Notes: generated from the sequence alone by a model not told the origin. Counted from the first letter of the stretch, positions 7,058-16,217 are shown. The stretch: DNA of 64,000 nt from an uncultured Bacillaceae bacterium (GCA_947497585.1 CANMHG010000004.1:248001-312000); one strand, 5' to 3'. Translations and numbers: made by a program.

Positions 7058-7822
7058 GTGAGTGTAAAAGAATTAAAACCAATGTATTTGGGTGAATCAC
7101 TGCTTTATTTTGGAATTCCAAGTGTTATTCTGTATATCAACATTTACTTCGGTGTACCGTATCTAGATTCCATGGGTGTTCCTTTAATCATAAGTTTTCC
7201 TTTAGCATTGTACGGGCTGTTAGGGTTACTATTCTTTGCATCGTTAATTACTTACAGGATAGAAGGAAATCCTTTCACTATTGAGGCATTAGTAAAGAGA
7301 TTTCGTCTTCAAGCAATGAATCGAAAAATGTGGCTCATCTCAATAGGCACTTTTCTATTAATAATAGTTTTAGAGGAATTATTAAAATTTACTAGTAAAA
7401 TATTAGCTTCAATTCCTTTGTTTTCACCACCAAAAATCCTTCCTGAATTTATAGATCCTACTAAAACGATCGTCCTACCGTTTACTGAGTTTATGGGAAT
7501 TCCTTTGGAGGGAAATTGGTGGATTTTATTAGTGTGGTTAGTTTGTCTTTCTTGCAATATTTTAGGTGAAGAATTTTGGTGGAGAGGTTATATTCTCCCT
7601 AGGCAGGAACTCGCCTTTGGGAAATGGGCATGGGTTATTCATGCCACATTATGGCTGTTCTTTTTTCATGCCTTTTTGAAATGGAACTATATTGTTCTTG
7701 TTCCAACCTGCTTCCTTATCTCATATATGGCGCAAAAATACAAAAGCACTTGGGTGGCCGCAGTTATCCATGGCATAGGTAATGGACTATTTTTTGCTTT
7801 TATAATACCAGGTATATTTTAA
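7058..7822 (+). CDS. CPBP family intramembrane metalloprotease
   Basis: A 254-residue membrane protein with about seven hydrophobic segments. The CAAX/CPBP (Abi) motif I is GEEFWWRGYILPR at about residues 174-186, motif II is FFFHAF, and motif III is AVIHGIGNGLFF; the Glu pair, the Arg and both His are present, so the zinc site looks intact. It begins at GTG 7058 behind AGAGGAG. Bacterial CPBP proteins process peptides or confer self-immunity to bacteriocins; no bacteriocin gene is visible nearby, so the substrate is unknown. Confidence 0.88.
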   Translation: MSVKELKPMYLGESLLYFGIPSVILYINIYFGVPYLDSMGVPLIISFPLALYGLLGLLFFASLITYRIEGNPFTIEALVKRFRLQAMNRKMWLISIGTFLLIIVLEELLKFTSKILASIPLFSPPKILPEFIDPTKTIVLPFTEFMGIPLEGNWWILLVWLVCLSCNILGEEFWWRGYILPRQELAFGKWAWVIHATLWLFFFHAFLKWNYIVLVPTCFLISYMAQKYKSTWVAAVIHGIGNGLFFAFIIPGIF

Positions 7823-7909
7823 ACTACGAGAATAGTGGAAAAGGTAATATCAAAAAGAATGCATAGCTATGATTTTTGTTTTATATCAGTCTCTAAAACA
7901 AATAATCAA

Positions 7910-7980
7910 GGTGGTTTCCATAGGATTGCTTTTTTACTTCCTTACAGCTCAAACCAACTTACTCTGGGGAATGTCGTAGG
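7910..7980 (+). pseudogene. Possible remnant of a membrane transporter N-terminus
   Basis: The reading IGLLFYFLTAQTNLLWGMS followed by a stop resembles the first helix of DMT/EamA-type exporters. There is no start codon with a ribosome site and no downstream continuation. It may be chance. Confidence 0.2.
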
Positions 7981-8045
7981 GATTACTTATTAAACAAGCA
8001 GGATAGCTATACAAAATTTTGAGTAAGGAGGTATTTATTTAAGTA

Positions 8046-8375
8046 ATGAAAGCCATCAAAAACTTGTTTTTGAAGAAAGAGGTAATCTTTTTACTAGGTG
8101 TAGCAGTAATTTTTTTATTATTACACTCAACACCAAATACAGCACTAAGAACAAAAGTGTTTTTTATGGGATATCCAAAAGCGGCTTTAACATCAGCGAT
8201 TATTGATGATGTATATCATAATGAAGTTGATAAAGATAAATTTGCTGAATTAAATGCTAAAGCATATACCCTAACAAAACCACCAATTGAAACAGCGACA
8301 CAAGGAGAGTTAAGAAATTATCTTGTAAGGAGATTTGGTTTTTTATATTTTGCTGAATACTACGGTGAAGGGTAA
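8046..8375 (+). CDS. Small membrane-anchored protein of unknown function
   Basis: A 109-residue protein beginning at ATG 8046; an AAGGAGG lies somewhat far upstream, at 8025-8031. Residues 12-28 form one hydrophobic helix that could be an uncleaved signal anchor, leaving about 80 residues outside the membrane. The outer part has no cysteines or recognisable domain and ends GFLYFAEYYGEG. I do not recognise the family. Confidence 0.55.
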   Translation: MKAIKNLFLKKEVIFLLGVAVIFLLLHSTPNTALRTKVFFMGYPKAALTSAIIDDVYHNEVDKDKFAELNAKAYTLTKPPIETATQGELRNYLVRRFGFLYFAEYYGEG

Positions 8376-8762
8376 AATCGTCATATTCACCAATTTTTTT
8401 ACTATCTTTGGTTATAATTTGGAAGCTCATAAGCCAGTAGTGAACCCATTATTGCAGATGAAGTAGAAGTGGAATTACAAAAGTTAAAAGAAAAACAAGA
8501 GTAATGAATGGGCAAGGAGATGGATACTCCTTGCCTTATTTTTCGTAGTGCCAAAAACATTGAGACTAACGTTTCTATTACTGAAAATTGAACTGTTTGC
8601 GAAATAATGTTAAATGTTGAATTCGTATTGTGAAATACCAAATATAGATAGTAAAATGCAACATCATTTCATCCTACAAAGGTAGATTAACCATTCTCGA
8701 AGTTAATAAAACGATAAAATAGTGAATATGTTTATATGCTTACTTTTGAGATGGTGCTGAAC
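8376..8762. other. Intergenic region with a terminator and a decayed reading frame
   Basis: A short frame ending in DEVEVELQKLKEKQE and a stop at about 8502 looks like the tail of a lost gene. It is followed by a clear terminator, GGCAAGGAG (8511-8519)/CTCCTTGCC (8527-8535), with a T-rich tail. Nothing else is recognised up to the sda-like gene. Confidence 0.5.
8511..8542 (+). terminator. Rho-independent terminator
   Basis: Perfect nine-base stem GGCAAGGAG/CTCCTTGCC, seven-base loop, then TTATTTTT. The gene it served appears to be lost. Confidence 0.8.
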
Positions 8763-8909
8763 ATGGAGCAATTAAGCCATAAAAAATTACTAATTGCATA
8801 TAAGGATGCGATTAGATTAAACTTGGATAAAGAATTTGTAGAAATGATAGAGCAAGAAATCGGTAGAAGATTAAAAAGAATAGAGAGAGAAAAAGATATT
8901 GGCAAGTAA
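8763..8909 (+). CDS. sda: Sda-like sporulation checkpoint inhibitor
   Basis: A 48-codon gene with the reading MEQLSHKKLLIAYKDAI then RLNLDKEFVEMIEQEIGRRL. It aligns with Bacillus Sda (LSDELLIESYFKATEMNLN..FIELIENEIKRR) throughout the helical hairpin. Sda binds the dimerisation domain of the sporulation kinase KinA and blocks phosphorelay firing when DNA replication is impaired. The C-terminus (KRIEREKDIGK) differs from the B. subtilis tail. An in-frame ATG at 8751 would add four residues; the ribosome site is weak for both. Downstream lies a two-component locus, but no functional link is evident. Confidence 0.78.
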   Translation: MEQLSHKKLLIAYKDAIRLNLDKEFVEMIEQEIGRRLKRIEREKDIGK

Positions 8910-9130
8910 GGTAGGATCCTGTAGTTTATCTGAAAAAATGTTCTAGTATGTAAATAATTCAATTGGAATCTATACATAATTCACGTTTAATTGATGGTGT
9001 TGGTAATATATGTATATCTAGTGGTTTAATAACATTAGCAAGTGATAAATGATAAAATAAAAGAACAATTCAACATAAGTGAATAGCTATAATTGTTGAG
9101 CTAAGTCGCTGTGGGAATGGGGGGAACTTA

Positions 9131-9852
9131 ATGGACTCTAAAATAAAGGTAATTATTGCTGAGGATAATGTAGATGCTCAAGAAATATTGAAGAGCCTCA
9201 TTGAACCTCTCAACCATTTTGAGGTAATTGGTATAGCAGACAATGGAGAGAGATTACTAGAATTAACAATAAATGAAATGCCCGATTTAATTTTGTCCGA
9301 TATTAATATGCCGAAACTAGATGGACTAGTTGCTATTAAGTCATGTTTAGAGATCAATCCAAGATTAAAGTTTATCTTTACAACAGCTTATGAAATTCAT
9401 GCTGTAAAAGCATTTGATTTAAATGCTGTTGATTATGTCATGAAACCTCTGAAAAAAGAGCGTTTATATATATAGCATTAGAAAAAGCGAGAAGTTTAAT
9501 TTTTGATCATAATCAGGAAGACAAGAAACAAATATTGACCATTACAATGGACAGGACTTCTTATTTTATTCCATTTGTAAATATTATCTATATACAGAAA
9601 GATGGTAGTAAAACGATTATTCACACTTCAGAACATACTTATGAAACGTATGAGACCTTAGATAGTATTTTTAAGAAGCTAAATCATTGTTTTTTTCGAT
9701 CACATCGATCTTTCATTATAAATATCAATCATATTTCGCATCTTACTATAGAAGGTGAGGCTCATTTCGCTCATTTTAGAAACTATCCAGGAGAGGCGTA
9801 TGTATCAAGGCTTCAAAAAAATCAATTATTAAGACAGATATCAGCTAATTAA
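9131..9852 (+). pseudogene. LytTR-type response regulator, frameshifted
   Basis: Positions 9131-9475 encode a receiver domain (AEDN, phospho-acceptor in LSDINMP, TTAYE, and K in VMKPLKKE) that ends prematurely at LYI-stop. The frame beginning ALEKARSL continues from 9475 and contains a LytTR DNA-binding domain (SYFIPFVNIIYIQ, FFRSHRSFIININHI) to 9852. Removing two bases from the (TA)5 run at 9465-9474 joins both halves into one regulator of about 240 residues. Either the gene is inactivated, or it varies by slippage, or the run is a sequencing error. A hybrid kinase gene follows. Confidence 0.8.
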
Positions 9853-9888
9853 AAAACTCTAAGAAGTCTTAGACTCATAGAGTTTTTT
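9852..9888 (+). terminator. Terminator after the LytTR regulator
   Basis: AAAACTCTA pairs with TAGAGTTTT followed by T residues, immediately after the stop codon. Confidence 0.7.
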
Positions 9889-10007
9889 CTATTTCCTAAA
9901 ATGAGAATATTTTCATATAGTACCATCGGAATTTCCTTTATGATTACTAAAATTCCATTTAGGATTTATGTATATACTGCGGCGTATGCTAGATGGGGGA
10001 AGAGACA

Positions 10008-11864
10008 ATGGGAGGAATAGAAACTACATTAAATGATCGTGAACATTTAACGTTACGAAAATTAACAAAGAGCTTTAATGGGAAACAAGGCGCACATATT
10101 ATCTATATGTTTAACGAACAAGAAAGATATTTTGCTAATGCCTATGATTTTATCAGTGATGGATTAGTAGATGGGGATAAAATATTATTGGTTGAAGATC
10201 AAACTTTTTTTTATACAATCACAAATAAATTGAGAGATAACGGTTTTTCAGAAGAGGAAGTTCGAGCAATTATTTTTGTACCAACAAGTACCTTTTATCT
10301 TGGGAATATGGGATTTAATGCCGATAGAAATCTTAAAAATCTTGAGGATATCCTAAAGGAGCATATAGATAGTGGGGAAAGAGCGAGAACATGGGGACAT
10401 GTTATAGTTGATGACTCGATACTTTGCGAAATAAGAAGGTATGAAAGTGAATGTGATACATTTATGCACGGAAAAAATATGATATCAGTTTGTGCATATA
10501 ATGCTTTAACGACTCCATCTTATTTTCAAAATGAACTATTGAAAGTACATGAGTATTTCATGATTGATGATCAAATAGATAAATCCCCTTTTTATCATAA
10601 AAAGCATATTTCTTTTTCCAATTTTGATAGAGAAAGGTTGCATGCGTTACAAAAAGAAAATACACATCTAATTGAAAAGAATCAAAGGCTACTTTTAGAT
10701 AAGGCCCGTCAAAAAGAGCGTGAAGATTACTTAAAACTTGATAAGATTAACGCAGAGAAATCCAACAGAGCCAAAAGTCTTTTTCTATCACAAATGAGTC
10801 ATGACTTAAGAACACCTTTAAATACAATACAAGGATATTCTCAAATAATTCTAATGGATGAAAGTAATGACGATAATCTAAAGACAAAAATTAATAAAAT
10901 CTATGCTGCTTCTGAACAACTCTTAAACTTAATTGAAGAAGTACTTGATTTCACTGTAAATGATACCGCTAGTTTAAATCTGGACATAAGAAAAGTCCAA
11001 CTAAAGCCATTTTTAGAAGACTGTGTTGGCTCACTATTTGAAATTAATACATCCGATATAAGTATCCAATTGGAGAATATTTCTGAAGATATTTTTATTG
11101 AGGTAGATCCAGTTCGATTTTATCAAATTATTACGAACCTATTAAACAATGCTATTAAGTATAATACACCAAAAGGAATGGTGGAGATTTACTGCTCGCT
11201 AGATGAAAAAAGTGAAGAAGTAATCATTAATGTAAAGGATACAGGATTGGGTGTAGATCCAAAAGAACTTGACCTAATATTTGAACCATTTTATAGAAGT
11301 GGAAATAGCAAAGGTAGAGGTAATGGCTTGGGATTAGCTATCGTTGCACAACTTACAAAAATTATGAACGGTAAATTTGGTGTAAGCAGTGAAGAACTAG
11401 AAGGGTCCATATTTTGGGTCTCATTTAAAAGAGCATATGATAAACACCTAACAATTGATAATCAAATCCATAATAAAGGATTATCCAATTTAGTAAAGAC
11501 TAGTAAAGTTATATATATTGAAGATAATCAAGATAATATAGATGTTATGACTGGTATGATCGACTTAATGGGAGGTATTGAGTTAATGTGTGCTACATCT
11601 GGTCAAGAAGGGCTAGATTTATCATTTCAACTTTTACCAGATCTTATTTTACTAGATATGAGCTTGCCAGATATCAATGGGTTTGAATTACTAATGAAAT
11701 TAAAATCAAATTCAAAAACAATGAATATACCTGTTATGGCTGTTAGTGCCGATGCTTTGGCTTCAACAATTGAAAGGGCATTAAATCATGGGTGTATCGA
11801 TTATATTACAAAGCCTATTAATTATGAAACATTATTAGAATCCTTTGATAAAGTATTAAATTAA
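10008..11864 (+). CDS. Hybrid histidine kinase with MEDS sensor and receiver domain
   Basis: A 618-residue cytoplasmic protein. Residues about 25-195 form a MEDS (DcmR-like) sensory domain (AHIIYMFNEQERYFANAYDF, SVCAYNALTTPSYFQNELLK). A coiled region follows, then HisKA with QMSHDLRTPLNTIQGYS, HATPase with NLLNNAIKYN, DTGLGV and GNGLGLAI, and a C-terminal receiver with IEDN, LLDMSLPDINGFELL and K in YITKPIN. ATG 10008 has GGGGAAGAG upstream and is preferred to ATG 9993. A related MEDS kinase lies at 43623. The upstream regulator is frameshifted, so the signal may pass only through its own receiver. The ligand is unknown. Confidence 0.88.
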   Translation: MGGIETTLNDREHLTLRKLTKSFNGKQGAHIIYMFNEQERYFANAYDFISDGLVDGDKILLVEDQTFFYTITNKLRDNGFSEEEVRAIIFVPTSTFYLGNMGFNADRNLKNLEDILKEHIDSGERARTWGHVIVDDSILCEIRRYESECDTFMHGKNMISVCAYNALTTPSYFQNELLKVHEYFMIDDQIDKSPFYHKKHISFSNFDRERLHALQKENTHLIEKNQRLLLDKARQKEREDYLKLDKINAEKSNRAKSLFLSQMSHDLRTPLNTIQGYSQIILMDESNDDNLKTKINKIYAASEQLLNLIEEVLDFTVNDTASLNLDIRKVQLKPFLEDCVGSLFEINTSDISIQLENISEDIFIEVDPVRFYQIITNLLNNAIKYNTPKGMVEIYCSLDEKSEEVIINVKDTGLGVDPKELDLIFEPFYRSGNSKGRGNGLGLAIVAQLTKIMNGKFGVSSEELEGSIFWVSFKRAYDKHLTIDNQIHNKGLSNLVKTSKVIYIEDNQDNIDVMTGMIDLMGGIELMCATSGQEGLDLSFQLLPDLILLDMSLPDINGFELLMKLKSNSKTMNIPVMAVSADALASTIERALNHGCIDYITKPINYETLLESFDKVLN

Positions 11865-11896
11865 AAGCATTGGCTGTATTAGCCAATGCTTTTTAC
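11863..11896 (+). terminator. Terminator after the hybrid kinase
   Basis: AAAAGCATTGGCT pairs with AGCCAATGCTTTTT across a five-base loop. Confidence 0.88.
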
Positions 11897-11930
11897 CTTT
11901 CAAGCCTAGTAAGAATTTTACAAAATAGGA

Positions 11931-11990
11931 TTGACAAGTTAAGTGTACTACCCATATAATACACCTATGATGTATGAACCACTTAATACA
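11931..11990 (+). promoter_or_regulatory. Promoter and putative YtrA-type operator
   Basis: TTGACA (11931-11936), 18-base spacer, TATAAT (11955-11960). Inverted repeats TTAAGTG (11939-11945) and CACTTAA (11980-11986), plus GTGTA/TACAC elements, surround the -10 box. They are the likely site for the GntR/YtrA-type repressor encoded downstream; that assignment is inferred. Confidence 0.65.
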
Positions 11991-12037
11991 CACACCTTGG
12001 TAAGTAGCATCTAATAGGTCGTATAGGAGTTGTTTCG

Positions 12038-12418
12038 ATGAATGTAAATTTTAATAACCGTGATCCAGTCTATTTGCAGATTGTTCGCTATTTCAAGGAA
12101 AAGATTGCAATTGGAGAATTGGAACCAGGAGTAGAAATTCCGTCAAGACGGGAGCTCGCAAACCGTATGAAAGTGAATCCTAATACAGCGCAACGTGCGT
12201 ATAAGGAAATGGAGGAACAAGGGTTGATTTATACAGAGAAGAATTACCCAAGTAAAATTACAACAGATAGTAAGGTGTTAGGTAAGGTGAGAGAGGAGCT
12301 ACTTATCGAAGCAGTTGATCAGTTTGTTACTTCTGTTCGTTCAATTAATGCACCAGTTGAGGAGCTTCTTGAACTAGTTAGAGATAAGTATACATCCGTT
12401 GATGATAAGGAGGCATAG
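12038..12418 (+). CDS. GntR-family (YtrA subfamily) transcriptional repressor
   Basis: A 126-residue protein with the N-terminal winged helix PVYLQIVRYFKEKIAIGELE, PSRRELANRMKVNPNTAQRA and the wing LIYTEKNYPSKI. It has only a short helical C-terminal dimerisation region, which is typical of the YtrA subfamily. It starts the operon regulator-ATPase-permease-secreted protein and is separated from the ATPase gene by three bases. In B. subtilis the related YtrA responds to cell-wall antibiotics; a similar role here is an inference from the operon layout. Confidence 0.88.
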   Translation: MNVNFNNRDPVYLQIVRYFKEKIAIGELEPGVEIPSRRELANRMKVNPNTAQRAYKEMEEQGLIYTEKNYPSKITTDSKVLGKVREELLIEAVDQFVTSVRSINAPVEELLELVRDKYTSVDDKEA

Positions 12419-12421
12419 GCG

Positions 12422-13111
12422 ATGATTGAAGTAATAGGTGTTGAAAAGAAATATGGGTTTAAGAAAATTTTAAAGGGTGTATCTTTTACTGCAAACAAGG
12501 GTGAAATCACTTGTTTAATTGGAATAAATGGAGTGGGGAAGACGACCATTTTAAATGCAATTATGGCACTTACTCCCATTAGTAAAGGACAAATCTTAAT
12601 TGATGGGCAACCACTTGATAAACATTCGTTTGAAAAAATTACGTTTATTCCTGATGCAATTACAATGCTTCCACATATGACGATTGCCGAGTCAATGGAG
12701 TTCATGAAGGATTTTTATACATGTTGGAATCAAGAGCGTGCTAACGAATTACTCGGTTTTTTTAGATTAAATCAAAGTGATCGAATTTCGTCACTCTCAA
12801 AAGGAAATAAAGCAAAGGTTAATCTCCTACTTGGGCTAGCGCTTGATGTTGATTATGTACTAATGGATGAGCCTTTCTCTGGAATTGACATGTTCAGTCG
12901 TGAAGAGATTGCCAATGTATTCACGAGTCACTTGATTGAGAATCGAGGCGTTATCATTACAACTCATGAAATAGGTGATATTGAACATTTAATAGATAAG
13001 GTTGTCTTACTTGATGACGGAATGGTAACAAAAGAGTTCAGTGCGGAAGAAGCACGTGAAATGGAAGGGAAATCTGTCATTGATGTGATGAGAGAGGTGT
13101 ATCAAAGATGA
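12422..13111 (+). CDS. ABC transporter ATPase (YtrB-like)
   Basis: A 229-residue nucleotide-binding protein with Walker A GINGVGKTT, signature SLSKGNKAKVN, Walker B YVLMDEPFSGID and switch TTHEIGD. The LSKG signature is typical of the YtrB/export-type ATPases found behind YtrA regulators. It lies three bases after the regulator gene and overlaps the permease gene by four bases. It should energise the permease at 13108. The substrate may be a peptide or lipid-linked compound affecting the envelope. Confidence 0.9.
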   Translation: MIEVIGVEKKYGFKKILKGVSFTANKGEITCLIGINGVGKTTILNAIMALTPISKGQILIDGQPLDKHSFEKITFIPDAITMLPHMTIAESMEFMKDFYTCWNQERANELLGFFRLNQSDRISSLSKGNKAKVNLLLGLALDVDYVLMDEPFSGIDMFSREEIANVFTSHLIENRGVIITTHEIGDIEHLIDKVVLLDDGMVTKEFSAEEAREMEGKSVIDVMREVYQR

Positions 13112-13941
13112 TGAATTACGTGAAGTTAGTGAATTTTGAATTTAATAGAGTTGCTAAACTATTTGCAGTTTTACTTGGAATAACGCTTGTTTTACAGATG
13201 ATAGGCGTGGTTGTTGAATCAAGAAGATATCTATCGATGGCAAATGATCAAATGTATGAACAGATGCTAACAAGTGCTCAGTTTCTAGCGTCTTATGGCC
13301 AAATGAGTTTTATACAAGTTGTAAGAAGTACGTGGTTTATGGGTCCTATCGCATTATGTGTGGCTGGTGTCGGGTTTTATATCTTCCTGATCTGGTACCG
13401 TGATTGGGTTGGAAAAAACACATTTATTTACCGATTATTAATGCTACCGACTTCAAGATTGAATATCTTTTTTTCAAAGATTACGACGATCCTTATCCTG
13501 ACAGTAGGGTTAGTTGCCTTTCAACTCATTCTACTACCAATTGAGATGTGGATAATGAAACTAATGGTTCCGACTGAGTTCAGAAGCGACATTAATGTTC
13601 TTCAAATTTTAAACAGTATGCCTGAATTATCGATTATTATTCCAAGTAATTTTCTTGAACTTATTCTATTTTATGGAGCTGGATTAATGGGTGTATCAAT
13701 CCTATTCACTGCCATTTTACTAGAAAGAAGTTTCAAGTGGAAAGGAATCTTTGCAGGTGTGTTATATGGTGGTGCATCTATCATTGTATTAATTTTGCCC
13801 ATTCTATTACACGAGTTTGTTTTTAATCAATTTTTCTATCCGGTTGAATTGTTTGTACTTGTCGTCTTAATGGGTGTGATTGTATTCGCAGCATCTGTTT
13901 GGTTAAGTGGATTTTTATTAAGGAAAAAGATTACCGTCTAA
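13108..13941 (+). CDS. ABC transporter permease of the YtrA-type operon
   Basis: A 277-residue membrane protein with about six hydrophobic segments, including the first near residues 17-35 and the last near 250-270. Between segments 1 and 2 there is a polar loop (VVESRRYLSMANDQMYEQML). The sequence otherwise has no extracellular domain of the FtsX type. It overlaps the ATPase gene by four bases and precedes the secreted protein gene by 12 bases. Its partnership with the adjacent ATPase is clear from gene order; the substrate is not. Confidence 0.8.
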   Translation: MMNYVKLVNFEFNRVAKLFAVLLGITLVLQMIGVVVESRRYLSMANDQMYEQMLTSAQFLASYGQMSFIQVVRSTWFMGPIALCVAGVGFYIFLIWYRDWVGKNTFIYRLLMLPTSRLNIFFSKITTILILTVGLVAFQLILLPIEMWIMKLMVPTEFRSDINVLQILNSMPELSIIIPSNFLELILFYGAGLMGVSILFTAILLERSFKWKGIFAGVLYGGASIIVLILPILLHEFVFNQFFYPVELFVLVVLMGVIVFAASVWLSGFLLRKKITV

Positions 13942-13953
13942 GGAGTGTGGAAC

Positions 13954-15171
13954 ATGAGAAAATACTGGAAAACTACTGCAATCATCGCTGTAATCGTGCT
14001 TAGCTTAGGAGCATTTTATGTGAACTCTGCTTGGTCAGCTGAACAATTCCCAGAGTTTGAGATTCAAACTGTAAGCGGTAATCCCCAAGAGGTAGAGTCA
14101 TTGGTGTTGGAAGGATCTTATACAGATATGTCCTATATGAACTATACAAGTTCAAATGTGAAAATCAGTGCGGAAGGATCTGTCTACAACAGTCGTTCTT
14201 TCCTAGATCAAGTGATAGGAAATTATCCGATTGTGATTAAAGAGTTACAAGAAGAATATCGTACCTTCATGCGTGGCAAAAGTTCATGGGTCGAATCGTT
14301 TTTTGAAGATGACCAGGTTCTTGCTTATGCAATGGTAGAAAATGTTGGTCCATTAAGATCCCGCAATTTTTCATTTGAGATTTCTGTCTTAAATAAAGAG
14401 AATAAAAGAACTAACTCGTTCACGGTTGAAGTTCCTGATAGTGAGGAACTAAATTATATTCATGTGGAAGATGTACAAATGATTGAGGACAATTTAATTA
14501 TTATTACGAGAAATAATATGAAGAGAAATAATCATAATTCTTATGGTGAGCATTATCTTTATACAATCGATCTAGAAAATCAAAAAATTAGCCATAAAGA
14601 ATCGATTCTTCAATTACCAAAGAGTCAAGATAATACTTATACTTATTCTCGGTTAATTGAATCAAGCCCTACACAAGCGAATGAAAACCTGATTTTTCAA
14701 ATTACGGAAGAAAAAATAACTGAAGACATGGAATCTACCAGAGTAGAAGAGGCAAACCATGAAATCGTCTCATTTAACCTGTTAACAAAAGAAAAAGAAA
14801 CATTAAATATATCAGATTTGAGTTTGAATCAAACTCAACTTAGTTCCTTTGATGGTACACTTTATCAGACGAGCATAGATGAACAAGAGCTTGTAGTCAC
14901 ACCATATTATTTAGGAGATAATCAAGCTGATAAAGCTTTTCGTATTCAACTGCCAAGCGTATTAGGTCCAATATACCAACCTATTGTGACTGTTAAAGAC
15001 GGGAAGTTCTATGCTGCTACATCCCAAATGAATGCAGATGGAAATATGTTTGTAGTTGTAGCTGACGTGACCACGGGTGAAGAACTGTTTAGCGGCCAAG
15101 TCGTTTTCAAAGATTCATCAAAAGAGAAGCCTAAATTTGAATTATACCTGCATCAACTATTTGTAAAATAG
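13954..15171 (+). CDS. Membrane-anchored extracellular protein of the YtrA-type operon
   Basis: A 405-residue protein with an N-terminal membrane segment (IIAVIVLSLGAFYVNSAWSA) and a long polar extracellular domain rich in beta-strand-like segments, such as DLENQKISHKES and VVADVTTGEELFSG, which suggest a beta-propeller-like fold. There is no lipobox cysteine. ATG 13954 has AGGAGTG upstream. It is the last gene of the operon and may act as an extracellular accessory of the ABC exporter. I do not recognise a characterised family. Confidence 0.7.
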   Translation: MRKYWKTTAIIAVIVLSLGAFYVNSAWSAEQFPEFEIQTVSGNPQEVESLVLEGSYTDMSYMNYTSSNVKISAEGSVYNSRSFLDQVIGNYPIVIKELQEEYRTFMRGKSSWVESFFEDDQVLAYAMVENVGPLRSRNFSFEISVLNKENKRTNSFTVEVPDSEELNYIHVEDVQMIEDNLIIITRNNMKRNNHNSYGEHYLYTIDLENQKISHKESILQLPKSQDNTYTYSRLIESSPTQANENLIFQITEEKITEDMESTRVEEANHEIVSFNLLTKEKETLNISDLSLNQTQLSSFDGTLYQTSIDEQELVVTPYYLGDNQADKAFRIQLPSVLGPIYQPIVTVKDGKFYAATSQMNADGNMFVVVADVTTGEELFSGQVVFKDSSKEKPKFELYLHQLFVK

Positions 15172-15267
15172 TAGATATATGAGCGGTAGTTTCCTTCCTA
15201 CTTTTAGAGGGATGAAAAGTTATTCAGGAATGTAAATCTCTTTTTCTAGGGAAAGAGGAGGGGTACT

Positions 15268-15804
15268 GTGAAACCGGAAGTAATAGATGAACAAAAAATA
15301 AATGAGTTATATATGGAATATAAACACAAGGTATATTCCATTGCACTTTCATATGTTAAAGATAAGTTTGTAGCGGAAGATCTTACCCATGAAATTCTTA
15401 TCAAATGTTACTTAGCACATGAAACATTTAACGGTAAATGCACTTTTCATACATGGATGTATCGAATTGCTACCAACCATTGTATAGACTATTTACGAAA
15501 AGGCTACCGCAAGCGGGATGTGCTGCATGAAGATATCGAGCTTTTTATGGATAAGGAAGAGTGTACACCAGAATCAGAGGTGTTAGACCGTTGTGATCAA
15601 GAAGAAGTCTTAGATAAATTAAGGCTGCTGCCTGCGAAATATCAAGAGGTTCTTAGACTCTACTACTTTAAAAATCAATCGTTAAAAGAAATCGAACAAC
15701 ATTTGAATATTAACCTTTCAACTATTAAGACAAGGATGCTTCGTGCGAAAAAGATGTTGAAGGAAATGTATTTGAATGTAGAAGAGCCAGAGATTGTTAA
15801 GTGA
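15268..15804 (+). CDS. ECF-type sigma factor without adjacent anti-sigma
   Basis: A 178-residue sigma factor. Region 2 is YSIALSYVKDKFVAEDLTHE and CTFHTWMYRIATNHCIDYLR; region 4 is LRLLPAKYQEVLRLYYFKNQ and SLKEIEQHLNINLSTIKTRM. A GAGGAGG lies upstream of GTG 15268. The C-terminus LNVEEPEIVK is followed at once by a terminator, so no anti-sigma factor is co-transcribed downstream. Activity may be controlled by the upstream membrane protein or from elsewhere; both are speculative. Confidence 0.87.
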   Translation: MKPEVIDEQKINELYMEYKHKVYSIALSYVKDKFVAEDLTHEILIKCYLAHETFNGKCTFHTWMYRIATNHCIDYLRKGYRKRDVLHEDIELFMDKEECTPESEVLDRCDQEEVLDKLRLLPAKYQEVLRLYYFKNQSLKEIEQHLNINLSTIKTRMLRAKKMLKEMYLNVEEPEIVK

Positions 15805-15818
15805 TCTCTGGCTTTGTT
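15785..15818 (+). terminator. Terminator of the AGCCAGAGAT type
   Basis: AGCCAGAGATT pairs with GATCTCTGGCTTT. The same stem sequence is used after the genes at 27632 and 31144. Confidence 0.85.
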
Positions 15819-15838
15819 GTAGTTTTTAAATTTCCTTC

Positions 15839-16051
15839 TCAACGAATCTGGAGCCACCTACTGGGCACAAATCCCCCTGTCGTGTGGAGACCATATACGG
15901 TTGTAAATGGATTAGATAATGGTGAGTGTTCAACATATGTTTGAAAATTTCCAGGGAATTCGATGTCAATCCAATGTATTGGTGGGTAATAGGTATGCAT
16001 CATTGGAAATGGTGGTCTGCTATAATAAGCGTGAAAAGGACTAAAAAACAT
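15839..16051 (-). CDS. Small Tyr/Pro/His-rich protein of unknown function
   Basis: A 70-residue protein starting at ATG 16051 behind AAAGGAG. The N-terminus is FFSPFHAYYSRPPFPMMHTY and the protein is rich in aromatic residues and proline. This composition recalls small spore-coat-associated proteins, but no family match can be claimed. It is convergent with the ECF sigma factor gene. The good ribosome site and lack of another gene on this stretch argue that it is real. Confidence 0.5.
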   Translation of the reverse strand: MFFSPFHAYYSRPPFPMMHTYYPPIHWIDIEFPGNFQTYVEHSPLSNPFTTVYGLHTTGGFVPSRWLQIR

Positions 16052-16217
16052 GGGCTGTTGACTCCTTTATTTTTAATTAACTAACTTACTATATTCTAAA
16101 GGACGAAAATGGGTATTCTAATTCTCAATAAAAAGTTCATTTTTAATTGTAAGAATGTATTTTACATTAATGGGTATCGGTTAGTAAAACATGAATGTAT
16201 GTTTAAAGGAGGACAAG

